Source: an uncultured Duncaniella sp.
GTDB taxonomy: Bacteria > Bacteroidota > Bacteroidia > Bacteroidales > Muribaculaceae
Length of the DNA stretch: 64,000 bases
Assembly: GCF_910578445.1 (NCBI RefSeq)
Contig: NZ_CAJTQC010000008.1
Coordinates: 1-64,000, forward strand
Reading direction: 5' to 3'
Part shown: positions 43,747 through 52,434 of the stretch, piece by piece
Layout of the letters: every line of letters begins with the position of its first letter
How positions within the stretch are numbered: position 1 is the stretch's first letter
Position numbers and translations under genes: made by a program
The notes under the pieces: model-generated
The model's database searches: none
Seen by the model: the letters and a program-made list of their open reading frames with translations, nothing else
Told to the model about the DNA's origin: nothing

Positions 43747-45096
43747 ATGAAACGTGATGCTATTGATCTTGGTAAGGTAAACATTCCGACTCTTTTTAGA
43801 ATTTATCTTGTCCCTACGTTGCTTGGAATGTTATCGTTGTGTGCGGTTACGGCGACCGACGGTATTTTCGTAGGGCGCGGTTGTGGCAGTGATGCCTTGG
43901 CAGCCGTGAATATCTGTATTTCTCCCACAATGGTCATGATGGGCATCGGACTGATGCTTGGAGTCGGGGCTTCAGTGGTGTCGTCGGTCCATCTGGCAAA
44001 CAACAATGCCAAGGCTGCGAGACTCAACATCACCCAGTCGCTGCTTGTGGCAACAATTGTCGTATGTGTGTTTCTGGCACTGACACTGCCTTCGGTGTCT
44101 GCAACCGGACGGCTGCTTGGTAGCTCTGAAAATCTGTTGCCATTGGTAAGGGAGTATATGCCTTGGATTTTCGCCACATGTCTGTTTCAGGTCTGGTGTG
44201 CGATAGGGCTGTTTGTTGTTCGTCTTGACGGCTCTCCGAGATATGCGATGTGGTGCAATGTCCTTCCCGGATTGCTAAATGTCATTCTCGACTATGTTTT
44301 TATATTCCCACTCGGGATGGGCATAAAAGGTGCGGCATTGGCTACATTTCTGAGCTGTATGGTAGGCGGCGGCATGGTGATGGCCTATCTTGGATGGTTT
44401 GCATCGACACTTAAAGTTATAAAGATTAAGATTAGCCGCAAGAGTCTGATGTTGACCATACGCAACATTGGCTATCAGTGCCGGATTGGTATTTCCGCTC
44501 TGCTCGGTGAAGCAACGATGGGTGTTCTCATGTTGATGGGAAATCTCATGTTTATGCGCTACATGGGTGATGACGGAGTCGGGGCATTCAGCATCGCCTG
44601 CTATTACTGTCCCTTTGTGTTTATGATTGGTTATGCAATCGCTCAGTCCGCACAACCGATAATAAGCTACAATTATGGTCTCGACCAGCGAACGAGGATT
44701 GCAGCTACCGAACGGCTTGCCATCATCACCTCCATTATATGTGGCGCAACAGTCACAGTTGCCTTCAATCTGTTTCCTGAGAGCATGGTATGTCTGTTTC
44801 TTGACATGGATACCGAGGCTGCTGAAATAGCAGTGGCCGGTTTTCCGTTGTATTCCACGGCTTTCATATTTTTTATTTTCAACCTTACTGCAATCGGCTA
44901 TTTCCAGAGCGTGGAAAAAGTATTGCCTTCGATTGTATTTGCCTTGCTGAGAGGGGTGTTATTCCTGATACCGTCATTCATAATACTTCCGGTCATTTTG
45001 GGCGATAATGGCATATGGCTGGCATTAGCCGCATCCGAAGTCATGACATCGGTGTCGATTATAGGTTATTACTTATTCGTGAGATGTAAGGATTGA
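43747..45096 (+). CDS. MATE family multidrug/metabolite efflux transporter
   Basis: About 449 residues from the ATG at 43747. An ATG at 43702 in the same frame would add 15 residues that look like leader RNA. It has twelve membrane segments in two MatE halves: T-A-T-D-G-I-F-V-G-R-G-C-G in the first, and G-D-D-G-V-G-A-F-S-I-A and Q-P-I-I-S-Y-N-Y-G in the second. MATE proteins export cationic compounds using a Na+ or H+ gradient. The substrate cannot be inferred. The gene is alone, with its own promoter and a long leader, and converges on the lipoprotein pair 13 bases away. Confidence 0.93.
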   Translation: MKRDAIDLGKVNIPTLFRIYLVPTLLGMLSLCAVTATDGIFVGRGCGSDALAAVNICISPTMVMMGIGLMLGVGASVVSSVHLANNNAKAARLNITQSLLVATIVVCVFLALTLPSVSATGRLLGSSENLLPLVREYMPWIFATCLFQVWCAIGLFVVRLDGSPRYAMWCNVLPGLLNVILDYVFIFPLGMGIKGAALATFLSCMVGGGMVMAYLGWFASTLKVIKIKISRKSLMLTIRNIGYQCRIGISALLGEATMGVLMLMGNLMFMRYMGDDGVGAFSIACYYCPFVFMIGYAIAQSAQPIISYNYGLDQRTRIAATERLAIITSIICGATVTVAFNLFPESMVCLFLDMDTEAAEIAVAGFPLYSTAFIFFIFNLTAIGYFQSVEKVLPSIVFALLRGVLFLIPSFIILPVILGDNGIWLALAASEVMTSVSIIGYYLFVRCKD

Positions 45097-45109
45097 AAGA
45101 TTGATACGG

Positions 45110-45571
45110 CTATTGATTTTTTGAAATAGCTTTGAATACATATTTGGTTTTATATATGTTAGGATAGATGACCGGGTCTTGGTTGGCACAAGTGACATGC
45201 AGCTCCTTGTCAGTCAGTTTGTCGATAAGCCAATAAGTCATGGAATAGCCATCGCTGAAATAAACGACTGAAAATGTGTCGTTTGTGAAAGCCCATTGAA
45301 AATAGGTCACAGTGTCATCTTTGTCTGGGTCAGGATTCACATATCGACAATAGCCCTTGCCTGAAGTCTCGAAGCTATATATTTGATTGCCATTATCATA
45401 GACTTCGGGCTTCATGTCGGGGTATGTGACTGATTGGACTACCCAATTGTATGCGGTCAGTCTCGCCACCACGCTTTCCTGTTCAGCCCCAATATATCCT
45501 GTCTTTTCACATGCGGCAAGTATGATTGTTGTCACTGCCGTTATGATTGCCGTAATGACTGTTTTTTTCAT
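45110..45571 (-). CDS. Hypothetical lipoprotein
   Basis: A 153-residue protein with a signal peptide and lipobox I-L-A-A-C (Cys21). The mature part (about 130 residues) is beta-rich, with the sequence order W-V-V-Q-S-V, Y-S-F-E-T-S-G-K-G-Y-C, Y-F-Q-W-A-F and Y-W-L-I-D-K-L-T-D-K-E-L of lipocalin-like domains often found in Bacteroidetes. No ligand can be named. Its start overlaps the stop of the upstream lipoprotein gene by 4 bases, so the two are a pair. Confidence 0.75.
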   Translation of the reverse strand: MKKTVITAIITAVTTIILAACEKTGYIGAEQESVVARLTAYNWVVQSVTYPDMKPEVYDNGNQIYSFETSGKGYCRYVNPDPDKDDTVTYFQWAFTNDTFSVVYFSDGYSMTYWLIDKLTDKELHVTCANQDPVIYPNIYKTKYVFKAISKNQ

Positions 45572-46287
45572 TTTGAGAAACTGATAGAGACAGGACTGTC
45601 ATCAAGCAACGACGAGCCTTTGATTTTAACTGACTCGCGGTTTGCATCGATGCCGAACATAATCATATAGTCTTTGGGTATGGTCGTTCCTACGCCCGCA
45701 ATGACTATTGTCGCCCGGTCTGTATCGTTATTGTCGCAAAACGAAAGTTGCGAGACGTAGAATGTCGAGCGTGGCGATGCGGCTACGTTCATCTGTATGT
45801 TTTCCGGTAGACGATAGAGCGTGGCATCGGTCTTACGTCCGCTTATATCGACATTTCCGAGAAATCCCGATCTGCTTATTTCATTTGCGAACCGGTTGAC
45901 TTTAAGATAGCTTTCGTTTGTGCCTGTCCGCACATGGCTGTTTGAACATGTCGAGTAGACCATGGCACTGACATGTGGCGCATCACGGAGTGTTTTCAGT
46001 ATGACGTTGGCGTCATTCATCTCGCTTAGAAATCGGTCACGGTTTATGTCGCTGACTGAGCCAAGCTCCTCGCGACCATGATTCACAACATAGTCTGTAA
46101 CTGCTATTTTTTTGTCGGCATTGACATAAAACAGCCCGGTTGAGGCATCAATGTCGACGAACTGAGCCATAATTTCAGCGTCAGTCTGATAGTCGCGTAT
46201 CTGTGAGGGTGTCTCGTAGGCACGACGATTGTCTGTGCAGCCTCCAAGGAGCAGGCAGACAAACAGAAGAGAGAATATCTTAGTCAT
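45568..46287 (-). CDS. Hypothetical lipoprotein
   Basis: A 239-residue protein from the ATG at 46285-46287. An 18-codon upstream extension lacks a signal peptide context and overlaps the promoter. The lipobox is L-L-G-G-C (Cys17). The mature part has mixed charge, a central S-A-M-V-Y-S-T-C-S-N and a C-terminal strand-rich portion. I do not recognise a family. It is translationally coupled to the following 153-residue lipoprotein, and the two probably reach the same membrane together. Confidence 0.75.
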   Translation of the reverse strand: MTKIFSLLFVCLLLGGCTDNRRAYETPSQIRDYQTDAEIMAQFVDIDASTGLFYVNADKKIAVTDYVVNHGREELGSVSDINRDRFLSEMNDANVILKTLRDAPHVSAMVYSTCSNSHVRTGTNESYLKVNRFANEISRSGFLGNVDISGRKTDATLYRLPENIQMNVAASPRSTFYVSQLSFCDNNDTDRATIVIAGVGTTIPKDYMIMFGIDANRESVKIKGSSLLDDSPVSISFSK

Positions 46288-46310
46288 AATGTGATCGATT
46301 TTTATAGTTG

Positions 46311-46341
46311 CAAATATCAGTATTAAATCTGAATAAAACAA
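46311..46341 (-). promoter_or_regulatory. Promoter of the lipoprotein pair
   Basis: On the minus strand GATATTTG (complement of 46311-46318) matches TAnnTTTG with one mismatch. TTG (complement of 46339-46341) lies 20 bases upstream. Confidence 0.55.
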
Positions 46342-46445
46342 TCATGAGAAATGATAAAATCACAGTGTAACGTATGGTTACGTTTTTTTAACACTGAAAT
46401 CTGCATAATTGCCACTGACTCCTGACATTAAGCTTCTACTACTAA

Positions 46446-46484
46446 AAAATATCCCTGTCAGCCATCACATTGCCTGACAGGGAT
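46446..46484 (-). terminator. Terminator of the pRiA4b-like gene
   Basis: ATCCCTGTCAG (46451-46461) pairs with 46474-46484. On the minus strand a run of T residues follows (complement of 46445-46449). It lies 29 bases after the stop. Confidence 0.85.
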
Positions 46485-46512
46485 TTATATTCACAAACTA
46501 AAATAAATTCGA

Positions 46513-47067
46513 TTATTCGTCAAATGTCATTTCGTCAAAACCGGCAGCGTCAAATTCGTCTTCGTTAAATTCGGTCGAACCATAGAAATCATCATCAAGA
46601 TCTGACGAAACTACTGATTGTGCGGCTTTTGCATCAATCTTTGCATCAAAGTCATCAAGGTCTACGAATTGAGAGGGGGCTTCGCCCATTGAAATCGTAC
46701 AGAGTGGGTCGTGGAGATTTTTACCGGGAATCGACTTTTTCATTTCAATGAAAAATGAACGGTCTGTCATATAATCAAACACCCATACGAGGCGTTGACC
46801 GTCATCTTCGATAAAATCACTCAACGGGGTGTCTTCCATCAGATAGACATCCTCCGATGAATCCGATCCCATATCTTCCAGACAGATTTCCTGATTGCGT
46901 TCCCATCCGTCCTCACACATAAAGAATGAACTGAATTGCCCCTTGTCGTAGCCAACAGAGTCACAGATGGCATTGCGAAGGTCAAGAAATGTGGCGTCAG
47001 CGTCGATTTGTATTTCACGCTTGAAGTTGTCGACTTCGTCAGAGACGATACGAAAATTGAATATCAT
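46513..47067 (-). CDS. Plasmid pRiA4b ORF-3-like family protein
   Basis: A 184-residue acidic protein. The N-terminal 140 residues follow the pRiA4b ORF-3 pattern (PF07929): F-R-I-V-S-D-E-V, A-T-F-L-D-L-R-N-A-I, S-S-F-F-M-C-E-D-G-W, L-S-D-F-I-E-D-D-G-Q-R-L-V-W-V-F-D-Y and a final D-P-L-C-T-I. The C-terminal 45 residues are strongly acidic (D-D-D-F, N-E-D-E-F-D). The family is widespread on plasmids and chromosomes and has no assigned biochemistry. It stands alone, with a weak -7 box (TACTTTCG, complement of 47144-47151) upstream. Confidence 0.85.
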   Translation of the reverse strand: MIFNFRIVSDEVDNFKREIQIDADATFLDLRNAICDSVGYDKGQFSSFFMCEDGWERNQEICLEDMGSDSSEDVYLMEDTPLSDFIEDDGQRLVWVFDYMTDRSFFIEMKKSIPGKNLHDPLCTISMGEAPSQFVDLDDFDAKIDAKAAQSVVSSDLDDDFYGSTEFNEDEFDAAGFDEMTFDE

Positions 47068-47454
47068 ATTGAATCGTGTATTGTTTTTCTTTCTATTTTC
47101 TCAATGGCCACGACTGTTTTTTCATGGTCACCGTTCTGTACTGCGAAAGTAATAACTTTTTTTTAAAACGAAAACACTTTAGTGAAAAATTTCAGTCTGG
47201 CGGTCTCTATATATGAAATCAGATATACCTGCTTCAGCGGTTTCTTAATCGCGCAGTGATTTGTTTTATCATGGCATTATTCTTTAGTGGATGAATGTGG
47301 AATAGTTACAAAGTTAATAAATAGGTATTAATTTAAAAACTAAAAGGGTCGTAAAATTGACTTATTCCATGCATTTTTGTATTATCGCATCTTTTGCAGT
47401 GATTTAACGGTGTAATTTTGTGTCATAAATGGACAATTAAATGAATTTCAGATT

Positions 47455-47640
47455 ATGGAAGACTATGTATTAAACCGAATTAAGGCTATCATAGAAAAGA
47501 CAGATGGTTTGTTGGCGATAAATAGATATAATAAAATCCGGCTGCATTTCTGTGACGCAGCCGGACGGAAGTGTTGTTGTGCTTATAATAATGTTATATC
47601 CCACAGACTATGGGTTGAGAACCATAGTCTGGTGCTATAG
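47455..47640 (+). CDS. Doubtful small gene, 61 residues
   Basis: The ATG at 47455 follows a TAnnTTTG box by 34 bases, and the first 30 residues (M-E-D-Y-V-L-N-R-I-K-A-I-I-E-K-T) look like a normal amphipathic helix. From residue 28 the frame runs through the terminator hairpin of the opposite gene and a second hairpin, which argues against it. It may be a decayed gene whose start and promoter survive. Confidence 0.25.
   Translation: MEDYVLNRIKAIIEKTDGLLAINRYNKIRLHFCDAAGRKCCCAYNNVISHRLWVENHSLVL
47537..47565 (-). terminator. Terminator of the beta-helix gene
   Basis: TCCGGCTGC (47537-47545) pairs with GCAGCCGGA (47557-47565). Read on the minus strand the stem is followed by TTTTATTAT. Confidence 0.75.
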
Positions 47641-47648
47641 TCGGAATA

Positions 47649-50141
47649 TTATTCCCATGAAACCTTTAAATCGCGGATTAAAGTTGCTGATGCGCCTACA
47701 GAACCGGTGTGTTGGATGGCGAATGAATTGTGAGTGGTGGGTATTGCAGCTTTAGCTGAAATGCTCACGGCAGGCTTCACGTCGGGATTGCTGCTGCCGA
47801 CGGCCGGAGCTTCAGTTGACGCGTTGGCGCTAAGAATGCCATCTCTGAGTTCGAGTGAGATATGACATGGATTGCGGAAACAGTTTGAAGCGACAGGTGT
47901 GCTGATTGGAGAGACTTTTCCGTCGGCATAGCGGACAAGTGTGAATGTGACGGCTTTATCATAGTCGGGAGTGCGTTCGATTCGCAATCCGTAGCCTGAA
48001 AGTGTCTGCGGATCGAATCTGATACAGATGTCCATATACTGGCCGGTAGCGCTTCCAAAACCCTGTCCCGGACCTTTACACGGCTCGGCTATGAGTGAAA
48101 GTTTCATTGCCTTGCATTCTGTAATCGTAGGGGTGTAGGATAAACGAGCTCCACGGGTTGCCTGTACTAGTCCTGTCCCTGTCGACGCATCGGTTCCCTG
48201 ACCGTAATACCAGCTCAGATTCGGGTCTGCTGTCCAGTCGTGGAGCTGCGTGTCGGCCGGTTTATAAGAGTCGAAATGCCAGAAGCCCGGTTTTCCTCCT
48301 TTTGTCTTTCTGATAGGAATTTCCGCAAATGATGTCACGAGTGTACGTTCTTTCTTCGGCGAAGCCTTTGATATTTTTTTAGTGATTTCACCACATTCGA
48401 GTCTGGCGCTTTGGCGTGTTCCTTGGCGAGTGTCATCAAGTTTAGGCGAAACGGCTGCTGTTATGAAAAATCCGTGATCGGCGCTTGAAAGGGTATAAGT
48501 TGCTCCGCTTAGTCCTCTGCCGTGGCGAACAGGGATGCTGTCAGCTCCGTCAGGCCGGGTCGAACGATACCATACGATGTAGCTTTCGTCGTTTCCGTCT
48601 TCTGAAAGTTTATAGTTTACTTTTGCGATACCTTTTTCGACTGTCACAGACGGAGCTGCGGAAAATTCAGGAGCGTCTTTGAGGAATGGCTCTACAACGA
48701 CTTTTGTAGCGCCGACAAGGCCGTCGGATGTCGTGGCTGTGATTATGCTTTCTGCTTTTCGTGGAAACAGATTTGAGCTGGTGGCGGTTGCTGTCAGGCC
48801 TGAGGTTGAAAGCTTGATGTTTGTCGGTGCGGACCAGCGTATTCTATTATATCTCCCGGTTGTCGGATAGTCGCCCCAGCAGACAGGAGTGGTGGAGATA
48901 TGCAGCGTGTCGCCTTGAGCGGCAAGCGGACGTGATGAGATGTTTATTTTCAGTGCGACCGGGAGCGAGGTCAGAGATTTGGATTGTGAGGCTTCTGCTT
49001 TTTTTATTTCCGGAAGCATCCCAAGTGGATCCCATCCGTCGTTTCCTCCGAGAAGGTTAGAGGTATTATAGATAGTTTTTCCTCCGCTGATGACTTTGTA
49101 GGCTTCAAGTAGCGGGGAATTGGTAATGTCGCTGCTGAGATCAGGACGTTCTGCATCGATGACGGCGGGTTTGCCGTTGAGTGTGACTCCGCTTTGATAG
49201 CAGCGTATCGGTGAAACGTCGCGTGTCCATTGTAGTTTTACGGGATTGTCTGCGGTAAACCGGGTGTCAATCATAGTGACCATGCCGGGGGCTTTGGTTA
49301 GGTATTGGACACCGTTGACAAGTGTATGTATGTCGCAATTGAGAAAAATAGCTCCTGTGGATGCGGTGGAGTAGAACGGTTTTCCGCTGTGGAATGTAAA
49401 TTTGCAGTCGAGATACACGGCAGAGCCGGTGAGTGCGTCGTCCGTACATTCAAAATAGCAGTCTTTATAGAGCGAGCGCCGTCCGCCGACAAACGGACAT
49501 AGGTTCAGACGGCTGATAAACCGGCAGTTTCTGGCAAAGACCCTGTCAGTGCCTTCACATATGCCAAGTTGGGCCTGCACGATGGCTTCGCGTCGTTTCT
49601 GACGGTTAAACGATGGATTTTTAGGATAGACGAGGTCTACGTTACAGTAGTTTCCAAATGTCATGTTTTCAGTGTGCAGACTTTTGCCTGTGAAACGGAG
49701 CATCGTATAGTTGCCCAATGCTCCCTGTGTCTGTCCGCGGTTGACTGCAAAAACCACATCATCAGGATTATCGGCAAGTCCGATTATGGAAAGTGTGTCG
49801 CATCTGATTTCGGCTGCATACGGAATGCTCCCGGAATTCTTTGGGTTGCGGCGGATTTCGGGATCGTCAGGATTATCGAGCCAGTAGACCGACGGCTCGA
49901 CAAACAGTGTCACGTTTGATGCTCCGGAATTGTTGATGGCATTGATGGCTGAAAGCGCATCGTTGAATACGTAGGGTGATGAGCTTTTTCCTGAAGTCAG
50001 CAAGAGTGCTGACGGACTGAGGGGATAGCTGTGGCCGTTCAGGCTGATTGATGAATAGTCGGGACTGACAGAAAAATCTCCGGCAAGGGCGTGTGTCCCG
50101 GAAAATAGCAGAGATGCCGTTAGCAGTAGAGGTTTAATCAT
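47649..50141 (-). CDS. Large secreted right-handed beta-helix protein, pectinesterase-like
   Basis: An 830-residue protein with a signal peptide (1-20, ending H-A-L-A-G). Residues about 50-330 form a pectin-lyase-type beta-helix: C-R-F-I-S-R-L-N-L-C-P-F, then E-C-T-D-D-A-L-T-G-S-A-V-Y-L-D-C and G-A-I-F-L-N-C, spaced like the catalytic repeats of CE8 pectin methylesterases, though the classical V-D-F-I-F-G is not kept. Residues about 400-600 are Ig/BACON-like beta-sandwiches, and the C-terminal 200 residues resemble a LamG-type jelly roll. A role in cutting or binding host or plant polysaccharide is likely. Exact activity is open. No SusC/SusD genes are adjacent. Confidence 0.75.
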   Translation of the reverse strand: MIKPLLLTASLLFSGTHALAGDFSVSPDYSSISLNGHSYPLSPSALLLTSGKSSSPYVFNDALSAINAINNSGASNVTLFVEPSVYWLDNPDDPEIRRNPKNSGSIPYAAEIRCDTLSIIGLADNPDDVVFAVNRGQTQGALGNYTMLRFTGKSLHTENMTFGNYCNVDLVYPKNPSFNRQKRREAIVQAQLGICEGTDRVFARNCRFISRLNLCPFVGGRRSLYKDCYFECTDDALTGSAVYLDCKFTFHSGKPFYSTASTGAIFLNCDIHTLVNGVQYLTKAPGMVTMIDTRFTADNPVKLQWTRDVSPIRCYQSGVTLNGKPAVIDAERPDLSSDITNSPLLEAYKVISGGKTIYNTSNLLGGNDGWDPLGMLPEIKKAEASQSKSLTSLPVALKINISSRPLAAQGDTLHISTTPVCWGDYPTTGRYNRIRWSAPTNIKLSTSGLTATATSSNLFPRKAESIITATTSDGLVGATKVVVEPFLKDAPEFSAAPSVTVEKGIAKVNYKLSEDGNDESYIVWYRSTRPDGADSIPVRHGRGLSGATYTLSSADHGFFITAAVSPKLDDTRQGTRQSARLECGEITKKISKASPKKERTLVTSFAEIPIRKTKGGKPGFWHFDSYKPADTQLHDWTADPNLSWYYGQGTDASTGTGLVQATRGARLSYTPTITECKAMKLSLIAEPCKGPGQGFGSATGQYMDICIRFDPQTLSGYGLRIERTPDYDKAVTFTLVRYADGKVSPISTPVASNCFRNPCHISLELRDGILSANASTEAPAVGSSNPDVKPAVSISAKAAIPTTHNSFAIQHTGSVGASATLIRDLKVSWE

Positions 50142-50157
50142 GGTTAGAGATGGTCTT

Positions 50158-50254
50158 TAATAAAAATAGCGCGGACGCTTTTTGGTATCATCAGAAGCTG
50201 TCTTGATTTTTCAATGTGCTTTCTGTCGATACTCAAAAAAGCGCCCGTGCTATT
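50158..50254 (-). terminator. Long imperfect hairpin with T-tract between CASDH and the beta-helix gene
   Basis: Bases 50166-50189 pair imperfectly with 50228-50254 around a 38-base loop. On the minus strand ATTTTTATTAA follows. It would end CASDH transcripts, yet the next start codon is only about 20 bases further, so it could also attenuate the beta-helix gene. Confidence 0.7.
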
Positions 50255-50265
50255 GAGTAAGTATA

Positions 50266-51462
50266 TTATACTTCAAGGTTGAGATTGAATTTCTCGTTCC
50301 AAGGGAGGCCGTTTTTGGCGAGCTCGTCGAGGAATGGATCCGGATCGAATTCTTCGACATTGTTCACACCGGGCTTAACCCATTTTCCTGTAAGGAACAT
50401 CATCGCTCCTACCATTGCGGGGACACCGGTCGTGTAGCTGACAGCTTGCATGCCTGTTTCGCGATATGCTTCCTCGTGAGAGCAGTTGTTCCAGATGTAA
50501 TATGTAAGGTGCTTGCCTTCTTTGTCGAGACCTTCGATGCGGCAACCGATTGAAGTTTCGCCGTGATAGTTCTCACCGAGGTCCTGAGGATTGGGAAGGA
50601 CAGCCTTGAGGAACTGGAGAGGAACGATCTTCTGTCCGTTGAATTCCACTTCGTCGATGCGTGCCATGCCGATGTTCTGGATTACACGGAGGTGTGTGAG
50701 ATATTCCTGTCCGAATGTCATCCAGAAACGTGCGCGCTTGATTGAGGGATAGTTCTTGACGAGTGATTCGAGTTCCTCGTGATAGAGAAGGTAGCTTTCG
50801 CGCTCACCGATATTCGGATAGGTGAGAGTCTTGTGGATTTCGAGCGGACCTGTGGTCACCCATTTGCCGTCCTCGTAATAACGTCCGTTCTGTGTGATTT
50901 CGCGGATGTTGATTTCGGGGTTGAAGTTGGTGGCGAATGCCTTGCCGTGGTCTCCGCCGTTGCAGTCGACGATGTCGAGATATTCCATGTCGGAGAAATA
51001 GTGCTTGGCCGCATATGCTGTAAACACGCCGGACACTCCGGGGTCGAATCCGCAACCGAGGATTGCGGTCAGGCCGGCATCCTCGAAACGCTGCTTGTAG
51101 GCCCACTGCCATGAATATTCGAAGTGTGCCACGTCCTTGGGCTCATAGTTTGCTGTGTCGAGGTAGTTGACTCCGCATATAAGGCAGGCATCCATGATGG
51201 TAAGATCCTGATAGGGGAGAGCTACATTGATGACGAGTTCAGGCTTGTGGCGGTTGAACAGTTCGACAAGCTGAGGAACGCTGTCGGCATCAACAACGTC
51301 TGAACTGATGTTGGGTTTGCCGATGGCTTCGACAATTGCGTCACATTTACTGCGGGTGCGCGAAGCGATGACGATTTCTGTGAAAACTTCAGGGTGCTGG
51401 GCGCACTTGTGAGCGACAACGGTTCCTACGCCGCCTGCTCCGATAATTACGACTTTTGCCAT
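50266..51462 (-). CDS. Carboxynorspermidine dehydrogenase (saccharopine dehydrogenase family)
   Basis: A 398-residue NAD(P)-dependent enzyme. The N-terminal Rossmann motif is G-A-G-G-V-G (8-13). Further motifs are I-A-S-R-T-R-S-K-C, N-V-A-L-P-Y-Q-D and C-G-F-D-P-G-V-S-G-V-F-T-A-Y. Length and the D-T-A-N-Y-E-P-K-D stretch fit carboxynorspermidine/carboxyspermidine dehydrogenase rather than lysine-pathway saccharopine reductase. It would condense aspartate semialdehyde with a diamine in the Bacteroidetes alternative spermidine route. The partner decarboxylase nspC is not in the window. Confidence 0.9.
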   Translation of the reverse strand: MAKVVIIGAGGVGTVVAHKCAQHPEVFTEIVIASRTRSKCDAIVEAIGKPNISSDVVDADSVPQLVELFNRHKPELVINVALPYQDLTIMDACLICGVNYLDTANYEPKDVAHFEYSWQWAYKQRFEDAGLTAILGCGFDPGVSGVFTAYAAKHYFSDMEYLDIVDCNGGDHGKAFATNFNPEINIREITQNGRYYEDGKWVTTGPLEIHKTLTYPNIGERESYLLYHEELESLVKNYPSIKRARFWMTFGQEYLTHLRVIQNIGMARIDEVEFNGQKIVPLQFLKAVLPNPQDLGENYHGETSIGCRIEGLDKEGKHLTYYIWNNCSHEEAYRETGMQAVSYTTGVPAMVGAMMFLTGKWVKPGVNNVEEFDPDPFLDELAKNGLPWNEKFNLNLEV

Positions 51463-51523
51463 GTTCTCTATTTTATAAGATAGGATTTTTAGATCAGAGT
51501 TTGTGTATAGCTAAATTTTTTTA

Positions 51524-51560
51524 CTGCTGAGCGACGGAAATGCAATCCGTCGCTCAGCAG
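51524..51560 (-). terminator. Strong stem-loop after the Bax inhibitor-1 gene
   Basis: A 15-bp perfect stem, 51524-51538 with 51546-51560, and a 7-base loop. The T-tract lies on the plus-strand side (ATTTATTTTT), not on the minus side, so minus-strand termination is plausible but not textbook. Confidence 0.65.
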
Positions 51561-51586
51561 ATTTATTTTTCAGGATAGATAGTCTG

Positions 51587-52330
51587 TCAGTCGCGCTGGC
51601 TTCCGAAGAATCTGAGGAGATAGATGAAGAGGTTGATGAAGTCGAGATAGAGTGTGAGCGCGCCGATTGTAGCGAGGTGTCCTGCATATGCCGACGGTGT
51701 CACGAGTGCCATCTGCTTGATTTTCTGGGTGTCCCATGCGGTGAGGCCGACAAAGATAAGCACACCTGCTATCGAGATGATCCAGTCAAGGGTAGAGCTC
51801 TTGGTGAAGATATTGACAACAGAAGCGATAATCAGACCGATAAGCGCATAGAACAGGAAATTGCCCCATTTTGTAAGGTCCTGAGTTGTGAAATAGCCGT
51901 AGACACTCATAGCTCCGAACGTTCCTGCGCAGATAAAGAATGTCTTGGCGATGGAAGTCATTGTATAGACGAGGAAAATCGGAGCGAGAGCCATGCCGTT
52001 GATAGCTGCGAATGCGTAGAACAGCAGTGTTGCCGCTATGGATGACATCTTCATCACTCGTGCTGACAGTACGAATACAAGTACGAGTTCGGCGATGAAA
52101 AGACCCCAGTAGAACCAAGAGTTGGTCGCCATAAAGGTCATGTAGCTCATCGAAGTCGAACAGAAGAGAGAGACGAATGCGGTCACGAGAAGACCGAGAA
52201 ACATTTTGAAGTAGACGCGCTTCATCACTGAAGTGGTGGTCTGGACCACCTCTGCCTGTGAGGCATGGTAGCCGTTGTAGTTATTGCCTCCGCCATAGTA
52301 AGGGGGAGGGGTCTGCTGATTGTAACTCAT
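51587..52330 (-). CDS. Bax inhibitor-1/YccA family membrane protein
   Basis: A 247-residue protein with a Tyr/Gln/Pro-rich cytoplasmic N-terminus (about 1-30) and seven membrane segments. Family motifs include Y-F-K-M-F-L-G-L-L-V-T-A, A-I-N-G-M-A-L-A-P-I-F and the C-terminal T-A-W-D-T-Q-K-I-K with Y-L-D-F-I-N-L-F. BI-1 proteins act as pH-sensitive Ca2+ leak channels in the one structurally studied bacterial case. FtsH regulation is reported for YccA. The role here is unknown. Monocistronic by context. Confidence 0.93.
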   Translation of the reverse strand: MSYNQQTPPPYYGGGNNYNGYHASQAEVVQTTTSVMKRVYFKMFLGLLVTAFVSLFCSTSMSYMTFMATNSWFYWGLFIAELVLVFVLSARVMKMSSIAATLLFYAFAAINGMALAPIFLVYTMTSIAKTFFICAGTFGAMSVYGYFTTQDLTKWGNFLFYALIGLIIASVVNIFTKSSTLDWIISIAGVLIFVGLTAWDTQKIKQMALVTPSAYAGHLATIGALTLYLDFINLFIYLLRFFGSQRD

Positions 52331-52434
52331 GTTTTAGATGCGTTTTTAGTTTGTGTGAAGTGAATTAGAGAGTAGATATATAAAAACGTATTAATGACGC
52401 AACATGTTTGTTGGACTATTGGCCGTGAGCCGTT

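Larger units (their letters stand above)
47068..47648. other. AT-rich intergenic region, 581 bases
   Basis: It contains a divergent upstream zone for the pRiA4b-like gene, a plus-strand promoter-like box TAATTTTG (47413-47420), a doubtful 61-codon frame (47455-47640), the terminator of the beta-helix gene (47537-47565) and a second hairpin, CAGACTATGG (47604-47613) with 47622-47631. Nothing else is recognisable. Confidence 0.5.

Noticed and set aside
47653..47760. A palindrome-like GC-rich stretch near the 3' end of the beta-helix gene
   Set aside because: It is coding sequence with no good stem.
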